DNA of 64,000 nt from the NCBI RefSeq assembly GCF_003697785.1, contig NZ_QOKZ01000003.1:186001-250000 (forward strand), written 5' to 3'. The notes beneath the pieces were generated by a model that ran no database searches, had not been told where the DNA came from, and saw nothing but the letters and a program-made list of their open reading frames with translations. A program made the position numbers and the translations under genes. The stretch is from Paracoccus alkanivorans. Lineage in GTDB: Bacteria; Pseudomonadota; Alphaproteobacteria; Rhodobacterales; Rhodobacteraceae. Positions 36,531 to 46,749 of the stretch are shown piece after piece; positions within the stretch are counted from its first letter, which is position 1, and every line of letters starts with the position of its first letter.

Positions 36531-39164
36531 TCACGTGAACTCATAGCTGAAGCCGTCGTCTCCCACCCGGATGGTGACATCCGACATTGCCTCGCCACTG
36601 ACCATGCGGGCTAGCACCTGGCGCGACAGGTCGGGCAGGATCGAATTGGTAATGATATTGTCGATCATCCGTCCACCGCTGTCGGGATCGCGGCACTGAT
36701 CGACGATATGCGAGATCACCGCGTCGTCCCAGACCAGCTTTGCCCCCTGCGATTCCTTCATCCGGCGGGCGACCGAACCCAGCTTGAGGCGCGAGATCCC
36801 GGCCAGCACTTCGTTGCTCAGGGGCACATAGGGAACGGTCACGATCCGGCCCAGAAGCGCGGGCGGGAAAGTGCCCAGCAATTCCTCCTTGAGCGAGGCC
36901 TCCAGCGTCTCGGCATCCTCGATAACCCCTTCGGGCGCAAGGTTCATGATCGTGCCCGTGCCGACATTCGAGGTCATTAGTATCAACGTGTTGCGGAAAT
37001 TGATCGGGCGGCCATTGCCGTCCTCCATCCGGCCCTTGTCGAAGACCTGAAAGAACAGTTCATGGACATCGGGATGGGCCTTTTCCATCTCGTCCAGAAG
37101 CACGACGGAATAGGGCTTGCGCCGCACCGCCTCGGTCAGCCGCCCGCCCTCGCCATAGCCGACATAGCCCGGAGGCGCGCCTTTCAGCAGGCTGACGGAA
37201 TGGGCCTCCTGAAATTCGGACATGTTGATGGTGATGACATTCTGTTCACCGCCATAGAGCGCCTCGGCCAGCGCCAGCGCGGTTTCGGTCTTGCCCACGC
37301 CCGAGGGGCCGCAGAGCATGAAGACCCCGATGGGTTTCTCGGGGTTGCCGAGGCCCGCGCGCGCAGTCTCGACCCGGCGGGCGATCATCTGCAAGCCCTG
37401 ATCCTGCCCGATCACCCGTTCCTTCAGGTGATCCGCCAGCGACAGCACCGCCTGCAATTCATCGGCAACCATGCGGCCAGCCGGGATGCCGGTCCAGTCG
37501 CTGATGACGCTGGCGACGGCCTGATCGTCCACATGCGGGTAGATCATCCGGTCGTCGGCATGGATCGCCTCCAGCTTCGCCATCCCCTCGGTCAGTTCCG
37601 CCCGGATGGCGTCGGGATCGACCTCTTCGCCCTTTTCCGCGGCCAGACGGGCGCGCAGGTCGAGGATGTTCTCGACAATGCTTTTCTCGGCATCATAGGC
37701 GGCTTCAAGCGCGGTCAGTTCGTCCTTCCTGGCCTGCAATTCCTCTTGCGCCTCGGCCAGACGGGTTTCCGGGTTCGCGCCCAGTTCACGCTCGGCGGAT
37801 TTGGCGGCGATCTCGGTTTCCAGCGAGGCGATGGCCGCCTGCAGATCGGCGATGCGGGCCGGGACCGAGGACTGGCTGACCGCCACCCGCGCGCAGGCAG
37901 TATCCAGAAGTGACACCGCCTTGTCGGGCAATTGCCGCGCCGGAAGGTAGCGGGCGGACAATTTCACCGCCGCCTCGATCGCCGCATCCGAGATGCGAAC
38001 CTTGTGATGATCCTGCATCGGCCCCAGCAGGCCGCGCATCATGTAGCAGGCGGTGTCGATATCGGGCTCATCGACCTGCACCGGCTGGAAACGCCGGGTC
38101 AGGGCCGGGTCCTTTTCGAAATAATTGCGGTATTCGGCCCATGTCGTCGCCCCGATGGTGCGCAGCGTGCCACGCGCAAGTGCCGGTTTCAGCAGGTTCG
38201 CCGCATCGCCGGTGCCCGCCGAGCCGCCTGCGCCGATCAGCGTATGCGCCTCGTCGATGAACAGGATGATCGGGATCGGACTGGATTGCACCTCGTCGAT
38301 GACCGAACGCAAGCGCTGTTCGAATTCGCCCTTCATGCTGGCCCCGGCCTGCATCGCGCCGATATCCAGCATATGCAGCCGCATGCCCTTGAGTGCGGGA
38401 GGAACCTCGTCCGCGGCGAGCTTCTGCGCGAAACCCTCGACCACGGCGGTTTTGCCGACCCCGGCCTCGCCCGTCAGGATCGGGTTGTTCTGCCGCCGCC
38501 GCATCAGCACGTCGATGATCTGGCGGATCTCGTCGTCGCGGCCGACCACCGGATCCATCCGCCCCTCTGCCGCATCCGCCGTCATATCGACCGAGAACCG
38601 GCCAAGCGCGGTCGAGGCCCCTACCGCGTCGCCGCCGCCTCCCCCGGCAGAACGCAGCCCGGCGCCGTCCATCGGGCGCATGTCCTCTTCCTCGGAATCG
38701 ACCCAGATGGTGCGGGATTCGCGGCCGATATGGTCCGGCGAAAGGTTGTCGAATACGGATGAATACTGCACCAATGCATGGCGCAGCGCCTGATCGTTCA
38801 GAAGCGCGACCAGAAGATGCCCGGTGCGGATCTGAGCCTCGCCAAAAAACAGCGAGGCATAGGTCCATGCGTGGTTCAGCGCGTCGGCCAGCCGTTCCGA
38901 AATGCCAGGCGTCTCGGTGACGTTTTTCTGCAGTGCCGCCGCTGCCCGGTCGAGATCCTTGAGAACACGGGCGCGATCCAGTTTGGCCTCGCGCAGCGTG
39001 ATCGAGATATCGCAGTTCTGGTTGGAAATCGCGTGAAACAGCCAGTGGCACAGCTCGACATTGCGGTTGCCGTCCGAGCGCGCCTGCCGCATCGCCTGAA
39101 GAAAGGCGTCATAGCCGACGCGGTTCATCTTGCCGGCGAATTTCTCGATGGTGATTGCGGTCAT
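36531..39164 (-). CDS. clpV: T6SS sheath-disassembly ATPase ClpV/TssH
   Basis: An 877-residue AAA+ unfoldase that recycles contracted TssB-TssC sheaths. It has an N-terminal repeat domain (about 1-150), a first ATPase domain with GEAGVGKTA (K238), a coiled-coil middle region (about 400-510) and a second ATPase domain with GPSGVGKTETALAL and PPGYVGYGEGG. ATG at 39164 begins MTAITIEKFAGKMN, as in ClpV proteins; longer in-frame starts overlap tssG and are unlikely. It ends the right minus-strand T6SS block, 13 bases after tssG. Confidence 0.96.
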   Translation of the reverse strand: MTAITIEKFAGKMNRVGYDAFLQAMRQARSDGNRNVELCHWLFHAISNQNCDISITLREAKLDRARVLKDLDRAAAALQKNVTETPGISERLADALNHAWTYASLFFGEAQIRTGHLLVALLNDQALRHALVQYSSVFDNLSPDHIGRESRTIWVDSEEEDMRPMDGAGLRSAGGGGGDAVGASTALGRFSVDMTADAAEGRMDPVVGRDDEIRQIIDVLMRRRQNNPILTGEAGVGKTAVVEGFAQKLAADEVPPALKGMRLHMLDIGAMQAGASMKGEFEQRLRSVIDEVQSSPIPIILFIDEAHTLIGAGGSAGTGDAANLLKPALARGTLRTIGATTWAEYRNYFEKDPALTRRFQPVQVDEPDIDTACYMMRGLLGPMQDHHKVRISDAAIEAAVKLSARYLPARQLPDKAVSLLDTACARVAVSQSSVPARIADLQAAIASLETEIAAKSAERELGANPETRLAEAQEELQARKDELTALEAAYDAEKSIVENILDLRARLAAEKGEEVDPDAIRAELTEGMAKLEAIHADDRMIYPHVDDQAVASVISDWTGIPAGRMVADELQAVLSLADHLKERVIGQDQGLQMIARRVETARAGLGNPEKPIGVFMLCGPSGVGKTETALALAEALYGGEQNVITINMSEFQEAHSVSLLKGAPPGYVGYGEGGRLTEAVRRKPYSVVLLDEMEKAHPDVHELFFQVFDKGRMEDGNGRPINFRNTLILMTSNVGTGTIMNLAPEGVIEDAETLEASLKEELLGTFPPALLGRIVTVPYVPLSNEVLAGISRLKLGSVARRMKESQGAKLVWDDAVISHIVDQCRDPDSGGRMIDNIITNSILPDLSRQVLARMVSGEAMSDVTIRVGDDGFSYEFT

Positions 39165-39177
39165 GCTTGGCCTCTTG

Positions 39178-40146
39178 TCATTCCGCGCCCTGGGCCAGGG
39201 CAAATCGTGAAATCTCGATCTTTTCCGCTGCCTGCATTTCGGCGGAAGGAGACAGCGCGGCAAGCCAGCCCAGTGAAATCGTCTCTCCCATGCGCGCCGC
39301 GGGGATCTCGGACGGGGGCAGGGTCAGCGCCAGATCCACCTCGTAGGAGCGGCCCAGATACCAATATACCAGATCCGCGAGGCGTTGGTGCCTGTCCTGA
39401 CCGGGCAGGAAACTGCGATATGTCCCGACATCAGGGATATGCAGATGGATACAGATTTTCTCACTGACCGATTGCAGCCGTGCGCCCAGATACATGTCGC
39501 GGCCCAGAACCCCGCCCGAACCCAGACCACACCGCTCGTCCTCTTCGAATTCCAGCCATGCAGGCACATGTTCCTCGACCTCGGCCTGCAATTCGAAATA
39601 GTTTTCCAGCATCTGACGCAACCGCACCGCGCTACGCACACGGCCGCCAAAGATCGAGACAAGCGGCAGGCGGGCGATATCGGGAAAGCTGTCATGGCGC
39701 AGGAAAGCCGGGCTGCCGGTTCCCGCCACCGCCGCGACATAACGGGCGAAACGGTCCTCTTCCGGGCGGTCATGCTGGCTGATGGCATGGGCATCGGACC
39801 AGGCGCGGAAGAAAAGTTGATAAAACCGCGCCGCAAGCATGTCGACAAAGCGGACAAAGCCGTCCTCACCCTCTTCCTGCCAGCGCAAAACCTCTTCGGT
39901 CAGGTTCAGGGGAAGCGCGCCGTGGGGACCGAAAAAGCCCATGAAATTCGCCCGCAGCCGGATCTTGCCGTCCTGCTTCTGCTCAGCCGGTATCAGATCG
40001 GATACGGGGAACGCGAGGAGCGGATCCTGCCCGATCTCAACGATTTCATCGCTCAGCCGTGTCGAGCGGCCGATGCGGGGACGATCCTGCGCCTCGCGTT
40101 CGAGCCGCCTGAGCAATGCCAGGAAACCCGCTCCTTCCGGGTTCAT
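39178..40146 (-). CDS. tssG: T6SS baseplate protein TssG
   Basis: A 322-residue baseplate wedge protein. It shows the typical MGFFGPHGALPLNLTEEVL segment (FGPxGxLP) and HLHIPDVGTYRSFLPGQ near the C-terminus. The ATG at 40146 overlaps the tssF stop as ATGA, which decides the start over an in-frame site 11 codons earlier. It forms a complex with TssF, TssE and TssK at the base of the sheath. Confidence 0.94.
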   Translation of the reverse strand: MNPEGAGFLALLRRLEREAQDRPRIGRSTRLSDEIVEIGQDPLLAFPVSDLIPAEQKQDGKIRLRANFMGFFGPHGALPLNLTEEVLRWQEEGEDGFVRFVDMLAARFYQLFFRAWSDAHAISQHDRPEEDRFARYVAAVAGTGSPAFLRHDSFPDIARLPLVSIFGGRVRSAVRLRQMLENYFELQAEVEEHVPAWLEFEEDERCGLGSGGVLGRDMYLGARLQSVSEKICIHLHIPDVGTYRSFLPGQDRHQRLADLVYWYLGRSYEVDLALTLPPSEIPAARMGETISLGWLAALSPSAEMQAAEKIEISRFALAQGAE

Positions 40147-42053
40147 ATCAACGGACCTGTGCCGGTGCGGGGCGGCCATTTGCGGATCACGCCCCGCTGC
40201 TTGCTGACTGTCACCATCTGCGTGAAGCTGTTGATGCTGACATATTCGGCAAGGAAACGATCCAGCACGGCCGCCATCAGGATGATACCGCTTCCCTCGA
40301 AACCGGTTTCATCGAAAGTCACCGTGATTTCGAGGCCGCGCGCAGGGAAATACCCCTCGGCACGGCGCAACGACCGGGTGACGGGGCGAACATTCAGATC
40401 CACTATCCCGGCGATCTGAGCTTCGGTCACGCTGTCGGACAGGTCGGCGAACAACGTCAGAATCTCGCGCAGGCTGGCCGCACCATCACGGCCATAACGA
40501 TCGTCCAGACCGAAATGGTTCAGCGCCAGGTAGGAAATCAGCCGCCAATAGACATCGCCCTGCCCTGTCCGATGCGGGCCGGAACGTTCGGTCTCGGTCA
40601 TGGCTTCACGTGGTGCGGTCGGGCCGTTGATACAGGTCACCGACATCTCACTGTCGGACACGATGTTGAAATCCTCCGACCGGACCAGGGGCAACGCGGC
40701 GGGCAGATGCCGGTTCGAACACAACGTTCGCAGATGCAACCGGTGCACGCGATCGCCGATGACCGATTCCGGTGGCTCGTAGATCGAGATATAGGTCTCG
40801 GTGCCCCGATAACCGCTGCGTATCCCGTTGCGGCGCTCTGATTCCGTCAGGCGGCGCGGCTTGCGACGGCTGGTATAATAATAGGTCGAGCGCTGCGAGG
40901 TCGCGCCTTGCGGCAGGGCATAGAGCGGCTCGACCTCCACCCGCTCATGAACAGCGCCATAGCTGGCATAGACATGCAGCAGCCGATGCACCTCGTAATG
41001 GGTCATCGGACCGGAATCCGGCGTGACCACATATTCATGCCGCTTGTCATCCAGCCTGATCTGGTTGGACCCCTCCTCGAACAGGTTGATCGCGGGAGCG
41101 CAGTTCAACCTTATGTCCCCTGGCTGGGTCAGGCGGGCAAGATCCTCATCGACACGCTCGAACTCAAAAATCACCTGCATCTGGCGGGCAGCGACATTGC
41201 GCAGGATATCTGCCAGCCCCGTCAACCGAAACCCCAGGAACTTGCGGGGAAAGGCAAAGAAATCCCGCAGCAGGGCAAAGCCTTCGAACAGGTTCGACTG
41301 ACGGTCGAACAACAGTTCACCGCTGTCAAAACCGAGCTGCTCGATCTGGCCGGGATGCAGCCGGGCAAAGCAGGGATCACCATTGGCGCGCAGCCAGCGC
41401 AGCGATATGCGCGAAACATTGCAATGGACCTGCTCGTATAACGCGATCGCCCGGAGCATATCGCCGGTCAGGTGAAAGGTCAGCATATCCTCGCCCAATG
41501 CCGACAAAGGCTGCTCGTTGGTCGACTCGATGTCGATCTGAAGCCCGGCCCGCGTGGCCCGATCGGGATCCTGGCCCAGGCCACCAAGCGCGGTGGTGCG
41601 GTCGTGATAGGTCAATCCGGTAATCTGAAGCGGCACGACTTTCAGCGGCGATGTCAGGCTGAAGCGGCAGGTCACGCGCTTGTCGGCATCGCGGAAATTG
41701 GCGTCGAGATAGGTGTTGCGCGGATACCGCCTGACATTCGGATCGCCGGAATCCTTGGTCGTTGCCGGTGCCTGGATTACCATGCAACTGGGAATCGGCG
41801 CCAGCGCATCGGGAAAGATCTGTTCAAGCAGCTCCGTGGTAAAGCCGCGGAATTCCTCGTCCAGCTTAAGCTGGACGCGCGCTGCAAGAAATGCCGTTCC
41901 CTCAAGCAGGCCGGCGATCGTCGGATCGATATTCTCGCGCAGCACACCGCCAAGCCGGTCAGCCAGCCCGGGATATTCCTCGGCGAATTCCGCCGAGCGT
42001 TCATAGAGGATATCCAGTTCACGCTCGTAAGCGTCGCGGAAAGCCTTTTTCAT
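40143..42053 (-). CDS. tssF: T6SS baseplate protein TssF
   Basis: A 636-residue TssF (VasA). The start MKKAFRDAYERELDILYERS and the following EFAEEYPGLADRLG match the family's N-terminus, and FLAARVQLKLDEEFRGFT is equally characteristic. It is a core wedge subunit assembled with TssG. It is linked by ATGA overlaps to tssE upstream and tssG downstream. Confidence 0.96.
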   Translation of the reverse strand: MKKAFRDAYERELDILYERSAEFAEEYPGLADRLGGVLRENIDPTIAGLLEGTAFLAARVQLKLDEEFRGFTTELLEQIFPDALAPIPSCMVIQAPATTKDSGDPNVRRYPRNTYLDANFRDADKRVTCRFSLTSPLKVVPLQITGLTYHDRTTALGGLGQDPDRATRAGLQIDIESTNEQPLSALGEDMLTFHLTGDMLRAIALYEQVHCNVSRISLRWLRANGDPCFARLHPGQIEQLGFDSGELLFDRQSNLFEGFALLRDFFAFPRKFLGFRLTGLADILRNVAARQMQVIFEFERVDEDLARLTQPGDIRLNCAPAINLFEEGSNQIRLDDKRHEYVVTPDSGPMTHYEVHRLLHVYASYGAVHERVEVEPLYALPQGATSQRSTYYYTSRRKPRRLTESERRNGIRSGYRGTETYISIYEPPESVIGDRVHRLHLRTLCSNRHLPAALPLVRSEDFNIVSDSEMSVTCINGPTAPREAMTETERSGPHRTGQGDVYWRLISYLALNHFGLDDRYGRDGAASLREILTLFADLSDSVTEAQIAGIVDLNVRPVTRSLRRAEGYFPARGLEITVTFDETGFEGSGIILMAAVLDRFLAEYVSINSFTQMVTVSKQRGVIRKWPPRTGTGPLI

Positions 42054-42637
42054 GCCTCGCCCTGCATGCGCGTCATCGCAACCTTGCCGGCTGCCGGGTC
42101 CACCTCGGCATAGAATTGCAGCGGGATATCCGTCGGGTCCGAGATCATTTCCGCGACGATCTCGAATGTCAGCCGCTGGTCGACCGACGCCTCGCTTTCA
42201 TCCACCCGAACCTCGATCGTTCCGGCACGCAGCCGCGGTTCGTTTCGTGTCAGCGCCAGCCGGATCGCGTTGGCCATATCCCCCGGCGTGCGGTTGTTTC
42301 GCCACAGCGAATCCATGTCCTGGAAGCCGTGGTTGATCACCGAGTCGCGAACCCGTGGCGAATCGGACAGATCCGTTATCACATCCAACCGGATCGTATT
42401 CATCAGGCTGGCGATATCCTGTGCCAGATTGCGGCGCAGCGACGCCTCGCTGGCACCCTCGCGGCGCTTCTGGCTTATCAGCGTCAGGTCACGCTCACCC
42501 TCGGTATAATGCCGGGCGTCGTCACGCGAATCCCGGCGTGCCGCAGAATCGCGGAAGATATGCAGCAGCGACATCTCGCGCAGACCGCCCCGGGTGTTGT
42601 CATCGCTCGAAACACCGGATGGACGACGAGAAGGCAT
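42050..42637 (-). CDS. tssE: T6SS baseplate protein TssE (gp25-like)
   Basis: A 195-residue protein with the gp25/lysozyme-like fold of phage baseplates. RRNLAQDIASLMNTIR and SVINHGFQDMDSL lead into the gp25 core with the conserved EPRLR. The ATG at 42637 (MPSRRPSGV) has AGGAG just upstream. Its stop overlaps the tssF start. It seeds sheath polymerisation on the baseplate. Confidence 0.93.
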   Translation of the reverse strand: MPSRRPSGVSSDDNTRGGLREMSLLHIFRDSAARRDSRDDARHYTEGERDLTLISQKRREGASEASLRRNLAQDIASLMNTIRLDVITDLSDSPRVRDSVINHGFQDMDSLWRNNRTPGDMANAIRLALTRNEPRLRAGTIEVRVDESEASVDQRLTFEIVAEMISDPTDIPLQFYAEVDPAAGKVAMTRMQGEA

Positions 42638-42751
42638 GATATCTCCTGATCGCAGGTTGCAGGTGCCGCTTAATTGCATCCCGGCCCGAATAAAGCAGGG
42701 CCGGCACCAGGCAGCGCCGACCCCGCACAGATCAAAAGGATCGGAGGCTTA

Positions 42752-43246
42752 TCAGCTCCATTCCACGTTCTGAGCGATATCCCAGCCAGCCGTGGTTTCT
42801 GCACCGGCCGCACCAGATTCTTCCTGCAGGGTATAAGTCGACGCGAATTTGCGGAAATTAAGCGTCAGGGTTTCCTGGATGCGGTCCAGACCATCCTTGG
42901 CACCACCGGTGTTGTAGCTGGTGATCATGATGTTTTCCATCTTGATCCGGAAATACTCGACCGGGGTATTGCCACCCGATTTGCGGACGATCAACTCGCC
43001 ACTCTCGATATGCTCGCCCGAGGTGCATCGCTTGATCAGGTCATTGGTGGCCAGGTCGACATATTTGGTCAGCGTGATGTCCTGCACATTGACCTTGCCG
43101 CCGCCGCCACCCGAGCCGATATGGGTAGTGCCGGACTGGGTCAGGCCCCAGTTCCAGGCAAGCACGTCGATCTCGTCGCGATGCGTCTCGTCCTGCGACT
43201 CACCACGGATACTATTCGAAAGCTTCAGGAAAATATCGACAGCCAT
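42752..43246 (-). CDS. hcp: T6SS inner-tube protein Hcp (TssD)
   Basis: A 164-residue Hcp, the hexameric ring protein that forms the inner tube and is secreted. It begins MAVDIFLKLSNSIRGES and contains VNVQDITLTKYVDLATNDL and FRIKMENIMITSYNTGG, the typical Hcp strands. AAAGGAG precedes the ATG. It sits between tssC (38 bases before it) and tssE (114 bases after its stop), inside the structural operon; this placement avoids a separate hcp operon. Confidence 0.96.
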   Translation of the reverse strand: MAVDIFLKLSNSIRGESQDETHRDEIDVLAWNWGLTQSGTTHIGSGGGGGKVNVQDITLTKYVDLATNDLIKRCTSGEHIESGELIVRKSGGNTPVEYFRIKMENIMITSYNTGGAKDGLDRIQETLTLNFRKFASTYTLQEESGAAGAETTAGWDIAQNVEWS

Positions 43247-43284
43247 ATGTAGAACTCCTTTTACTAAGGCGGTCAGCTCAATAC

Positions 43285-44775
43285 TCAGTTACCTTTGGGC
43301 AACTTGGAGACCAGGGACATTCCGACGTCCATGCCTTCCAGCTGGAAATGCGGTTTCAGATAAAATTTACCCATATAATAACCCGGATTTTCCTCATCCT
43401 CAACAACTTCCACCTTCGCCCCGGCCAGTGGTTTCTTGGCCTTCTCCCGCTCGCTGGCGCTCTCGGGATTACCTGAAACATACTTGTTGACCCAGGTCTG
43501 CAGCTGGGTCTGCAGTTGCAGACGGTCAGGGCTCTGGCCGATCTTGTCGCGAACCATGCATTTCAGATAATGGCTGAAGCGCGACACCGCGAAAATATAG
43601 GGCAAGCGCGAAGACATATTGTCAGATGCCGTGGCTTGTTCATCGACATATTTCTTGGGACGATACAGGGTCTGCGCACCGATGAATGCGGCCTTGTCGG
43701 TATGCTTGCGGTGGATCAAGCCGATCAGGCCGGCTTTCGACAGCTCTCCCTCGCGGCGATCGGTGATGGAGACCTCGGTCGGGCATTTCAGATCCTTGGA
43801 ACCGTCACCCGTATCGAAATTATGCGTCGGCAGGTTCAGAACCTCCCCGCCCGACTGCACACCGCGAATCTGGACGGTCCAGCCGTATTCCTTATGCGCG
43901 CGGTTTATATTCACCGCCAGCGCGTGGGCCGCATTCATCCAGGAATATTTCTTGCCCTCATGCCCATCGGTCTCTTCCTCGAAGTTGAATTCCTCGACGA
44001 CCGAGTTGGAATTCTGGCCATAGGGCTCCCGCGCAAGCACACGCGGCATGGTCAGGGCGACATAACGGGAATTCTCGGAATCCCGCAGCCCGTTCCACGC
44101 GGCATATTCGGGCGTTTCGAAAATTTCCGACAGATCGGGCGGGGTGCCCAGTTCGTTCCAGCTATCCAACCCCAGCAATTCGGGTGCCGCCGCCGAAATG
44201 AACGGCGCATGAGCTGCGGCGGCAACCTTGCCCATATCCCGCAGCAAGGCCACATCCGCGGTGCTGTGATCGAAATAGTAATCGCCGATCAATGCGCCGA
44301 AGGGTTTGCCGCCGAGAGTCCCGAACTCAGCTTCATAGACCAGCTTGTTGAGAGGCGACTTGTCCCATTTGGCGCCCGGATAGCGCCGCATCATCTGCTG
44401 CAACTCTTTCTTCGAGACATTCATCACCTTCACGCGCAGCGAGGCGTCGGTCTCGGAGTTGTTCACCGTGTAGGCAAGGCCGCGCCACGACGATTCCAGC
44501 TTCTGGAATTCCTCGTGATGGATGACCTCGTTCAATTGCTCGGACAGCTTCTGATCCAGCTTCGACAGCATCGCGTCGATGGTATCGATCACGTCCTCGG
44601 CGATCAGCGTCTGGTCGTCCAGTGCCTCGCGGACCAGCGCCACAACGGCATTGTCCACCTCTTTGGCGGCGATCTCCGATCGGGGCTTGATGGTCTGTTT
44701 CAGAATGTCCGAAAATTCGTCCAGCTCGGACAGGGCAGCGGCTTCAGAGACCTGCGCCTGATTTTCCTGCGCCAT
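43285..44775 (-). CDS. tssC: T6SS sheath large subunit TssC
   Basis: A 496-residue sheath protein. SSWRGLAYTVNNSETDASLRVKV, GALIGDYYFDHS and RFSHYLKCMVRDKIG, each a conserved TssC block, appear in order, and the C-terminus has the FYLKPHFQLEGMDV segment. It co-assembles with TssB into the contractile sheath. The start lies two bases after the tssB stop, with AGAGGACAG as the ribosome-binding site. Confidence 0.97.
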   Translation of the reverse strand: MAQENQAQVSEAAALSELDEFSDILKQTIKPRSEIAAKEVDNAVVALVREALDDQTLIAEDVIDTIDAMLSKLDQKLSEQLNEVIHHEEFQKLESSWRGLAYTVNNSETDASLRVKVMNVSKKELQQMMRRYPGAKWDKSPLNKLVYEAEFGTLGGKPFGALIGDYYFDHSTADVALLRDMGKVAAAAHAPFISAAAPELLGLDSWNELGTPPDLSEIFETPEYAAWNGLRDSENSRYVALTMPRVLAREPYGQNSNSVVEEFNFEEETDGHEGKKYSWMNAAHALAVNINRAHKEYGWTVQIRGVQSGGEVLNLPTHNFDTGDGSKDLKCPTEVSITDRREGELSKAGLIGLIHRKHTDKAAFIGAQTLYRPKKYVDEQATASDNMSSRLPYIFAVSRFSHYLKCMVRDKIGQSPDRLQLQTQLQTWVNKYVSGNPESASEREKAKKPLAGAKVEVVEDEENPGYYMGKFYLKPHFQLEGMDVGMSLVSKLPKGN

Positions 44776-44777
44776 TA

Positions 44778-45296
44778 TCAGCTGTCCTCTTTAGAAGTGT
44801 CTTTCCCGGCCTCTCGCTCGGCAAGCGCAGCCATCAGGTCCGGATCGTTCAGCAGTTTCCGGATCTGATCCTGTGCCTTCGGCTTCGAGTTCATGTAGCG
44901 CTGAAGATTGGCCAGATGCTGCCGTGCCTCCAGCAGCTTCTTCAACGCCGGAACCTGTGCCGCGACATTGGCCGGATTGAAATCGTCCATGCTTTCGAAT
45001 TTGAGCGTCACGCCCAGGCGATCCGCCCCGCCCATCTTGTTCTCGACATTGAAAGACACGGCCGGCGCGGTGCTTTTCATGTAATCGTCAAGCGTCGATG
45101 ATGTCACATCGGTAAAATCCCGCTCTTCGATATCGGGCTTTTCGACCTCCGACGCATTCCCCGAGAGATCGGACAGCACCCCCATGACAAAGGGCAGTTC
45201 GACCATTTTCTCGGAATCGTAAGGATCCTCATACGAGATATTCACCCGCGGCGGGCGGTTACGCTTCAGGAAATCTGTCGACTTGTCGGATGCCAT
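44778..45296 (-). CDS. tssB: T6SS sheath small subunit TssB
   Basis: A 172-residue sheath protein with the TssB hallmark RVNISYEDPYDSEKMVELPF followed by VMGVLSDLSGN. RDFTDVTSSTLDDYMKS is also typical. GGAGGG lies upstream of the ATG. A 77-base gap separates it from tssA, enough for a small regulatory region but with no visible gene. Confidence 0.97.
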   Translation of the reverse strand: MASDKSTDFLKRNRPPRVNISYEDPYDSEKMVELPFVMGVLSDLSGNASEVEKPDIEERDFTDVTSSTLDDYMKSTAPAVSFNVENKMGGADRLGVTLKFESMDDFNPANVAAQVPALKKLLEARQHLANLQRYMNSKPKAQDQIRKLLNDPDLMAALAEREAGKDTSKEDS

Positions 45297-45373
45297 TTAT
45301 CCAATCCCTCCACTACGGGATAACGAAAACTTCAATCAATTCCCGAGGTCAAAAAAGACCCGCACTCTGAAAT

Positions 45374-46723
45374 CTAGCCGTCCTGCGTCACTGCAACAAG
45401 CAGTTCAGTCACAATAGCGTCAAATCTCTTTTCCAACATTTCACGTGCTTTGACAAGCAGCAAGGGGATTGGGCTGGCCGGTTCCTGGACCGCGAAATAG
45501 CCCTCGACCCCCAGCAAATGACCGATAAGATCGCCGCGGCGCGAGATCGCCGGCAACGCCGCCGCCTGCCCCGCTGCCTGATCGTTCTGGTCGAGCCCGG
45601 ACGCGGTCAGTTCTTTCAGGCGAGCCATCGGCAAGCTGAAGGAACTGCCCTGCCCGATGCGCAGAACGACGTTGCCAGCCTGCGCCGGCATCAGAACCTC
45701 GATCGCCTCCACCAGCGGAGCACCCACCAGAAGGCGTGCCTGGGTGACCAGAACCAGGGCCGGAGAGGACGGCTCATGCCTGCCGAGCCACGCCTTTGCG
45801 CCTTCCAGCGCAGCGGCGGCGGTCGCCCGGTTCGGAATAGTCGGAATCGCTCCTGCGCTGGTCTTGGGCGGCGCGGATACCTGCCCGGCCGACACCTCCG
45901 CTGCGATCGCGGTGTGCTTTGTGCCGGCATCCTCTACGACCGCGGTGGCCGCGCTTGCCGACCACGGCCGCAAATCTGGGCGCGCGGAGGCAATCATGGT
46001 CTGCATATCGGCGATTGCGGCTCGAACCGCGCCCAAATCGGGCGAAAAGGCCCTGACCGGATGACTGGCCGCCAATCCGCCTATCCTGTGCAAGGCATCC
46101 GCGATGCGGGTAAGCTGGTCGTTCACATTCGCCACGGCGCGCTGGTTGGCCTCGGAACGCAATGGTCCCAGCAGATCGCTGCCGACGATATCGCCCTCGG
46201 ATCGACGCGCCTCGGCCTTGCCTCCCGCGACCATGTGCCGACGCAGCGTCACCTCGCCATTCGGCACCAGCGACAGATGCAGAAGCGGCATCACCACCAT
46301 CGGCTGGCTGTTCAGCGCCTCGATGGCGGCCCGGCGCTCTCCCCCCCCATGATTCACCTGCGGATGCACCTCTTCGGGCCATTGGCCCATCATCGCGGCC
46401 ATATCCTCGACGGTATCGGTGAAATCACCCAACCGCCCGGCAAGGATCTGGAACCGGGCGAGAAGCCCCACCAGCCGCAAATCACGGCTGCGCACAAGAA
46501 GCCGGTCGATGACCGCTTTCTCCTTCGCCAGATCGATCGAACGCGGATCGAACAGCCGGTCATCGCTGCCATCCTCGGCCGCGCCTGGCGTGAAATAGCG
46601 CTCAGGCAGCCTTGCCTCGGCATCGAAATAATACTCGACGAATTCGGGATCGTCCTCGCGTTCGAGATCGGGGCCGCAGGGACTGTCTTCCGATACGGGG
46701 TCCAGCAGATTGACTGTTGCCAT
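45374..46723 (-). CDS. tssA: T6SS cap/baseplate protein TssA
   Basis: A 449-residue TssA, needed to start and guide sheath polymerisation. The ImpA N-terminal domain begins LLDPVSEDSPCGPDLEREDD and continues with RLPERYFTPG and AAMMGQWPEEVHPQVN. The middle is alanine-rich and the C-terminal part is of the long TssA type. ATG at 46723 has AAGGAG upstream; an in-frame ATG ten codons earlier overlaps fha's end and has no site. Confidence 0.93.
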   Translation of the reverse strand: MATVNLLDPVSEDSPCGPDLEREDDPEFVEYYFDAEARLPERYFTPGAAEDGSDDRLFDPRSIDLAKEKAVIDRLLVRSRDLRLVGLLARFQILAGRLGDFTDTVEDMAAMMGQWPEEVHPQVNHGGGERRAAIEALNSQPMVVMPLLHLSLVPNGEVTLRRHMVAGGKAEARRSEGDIVGSDLLGPLRSEANQRAVANVNDQLTRIADALHRIGGLAASHPVRAFSPDLGAVRAAIADMQTMIASARPDLRPWSASAATAVVEDAGTKHTAIAAEVSAGQVSAPPKTSAGAIPTIPNRATAAAALEGAKAWLGRHEPSSPALVLVTQARLLVGAPLVEAIEVLMPAQAGNVVLRIGQGSSFSLPMARLKELTASGLDQNDQAAGQAAALPAISRRGDLIGHLLGVEGYFAVQEPASPIPLLLVKAREMLEKRFDAIVTELLVAVTQDG

Positions 46724-46749
46724 GCAGCTCTCCTTGTTTCTCACGGCTT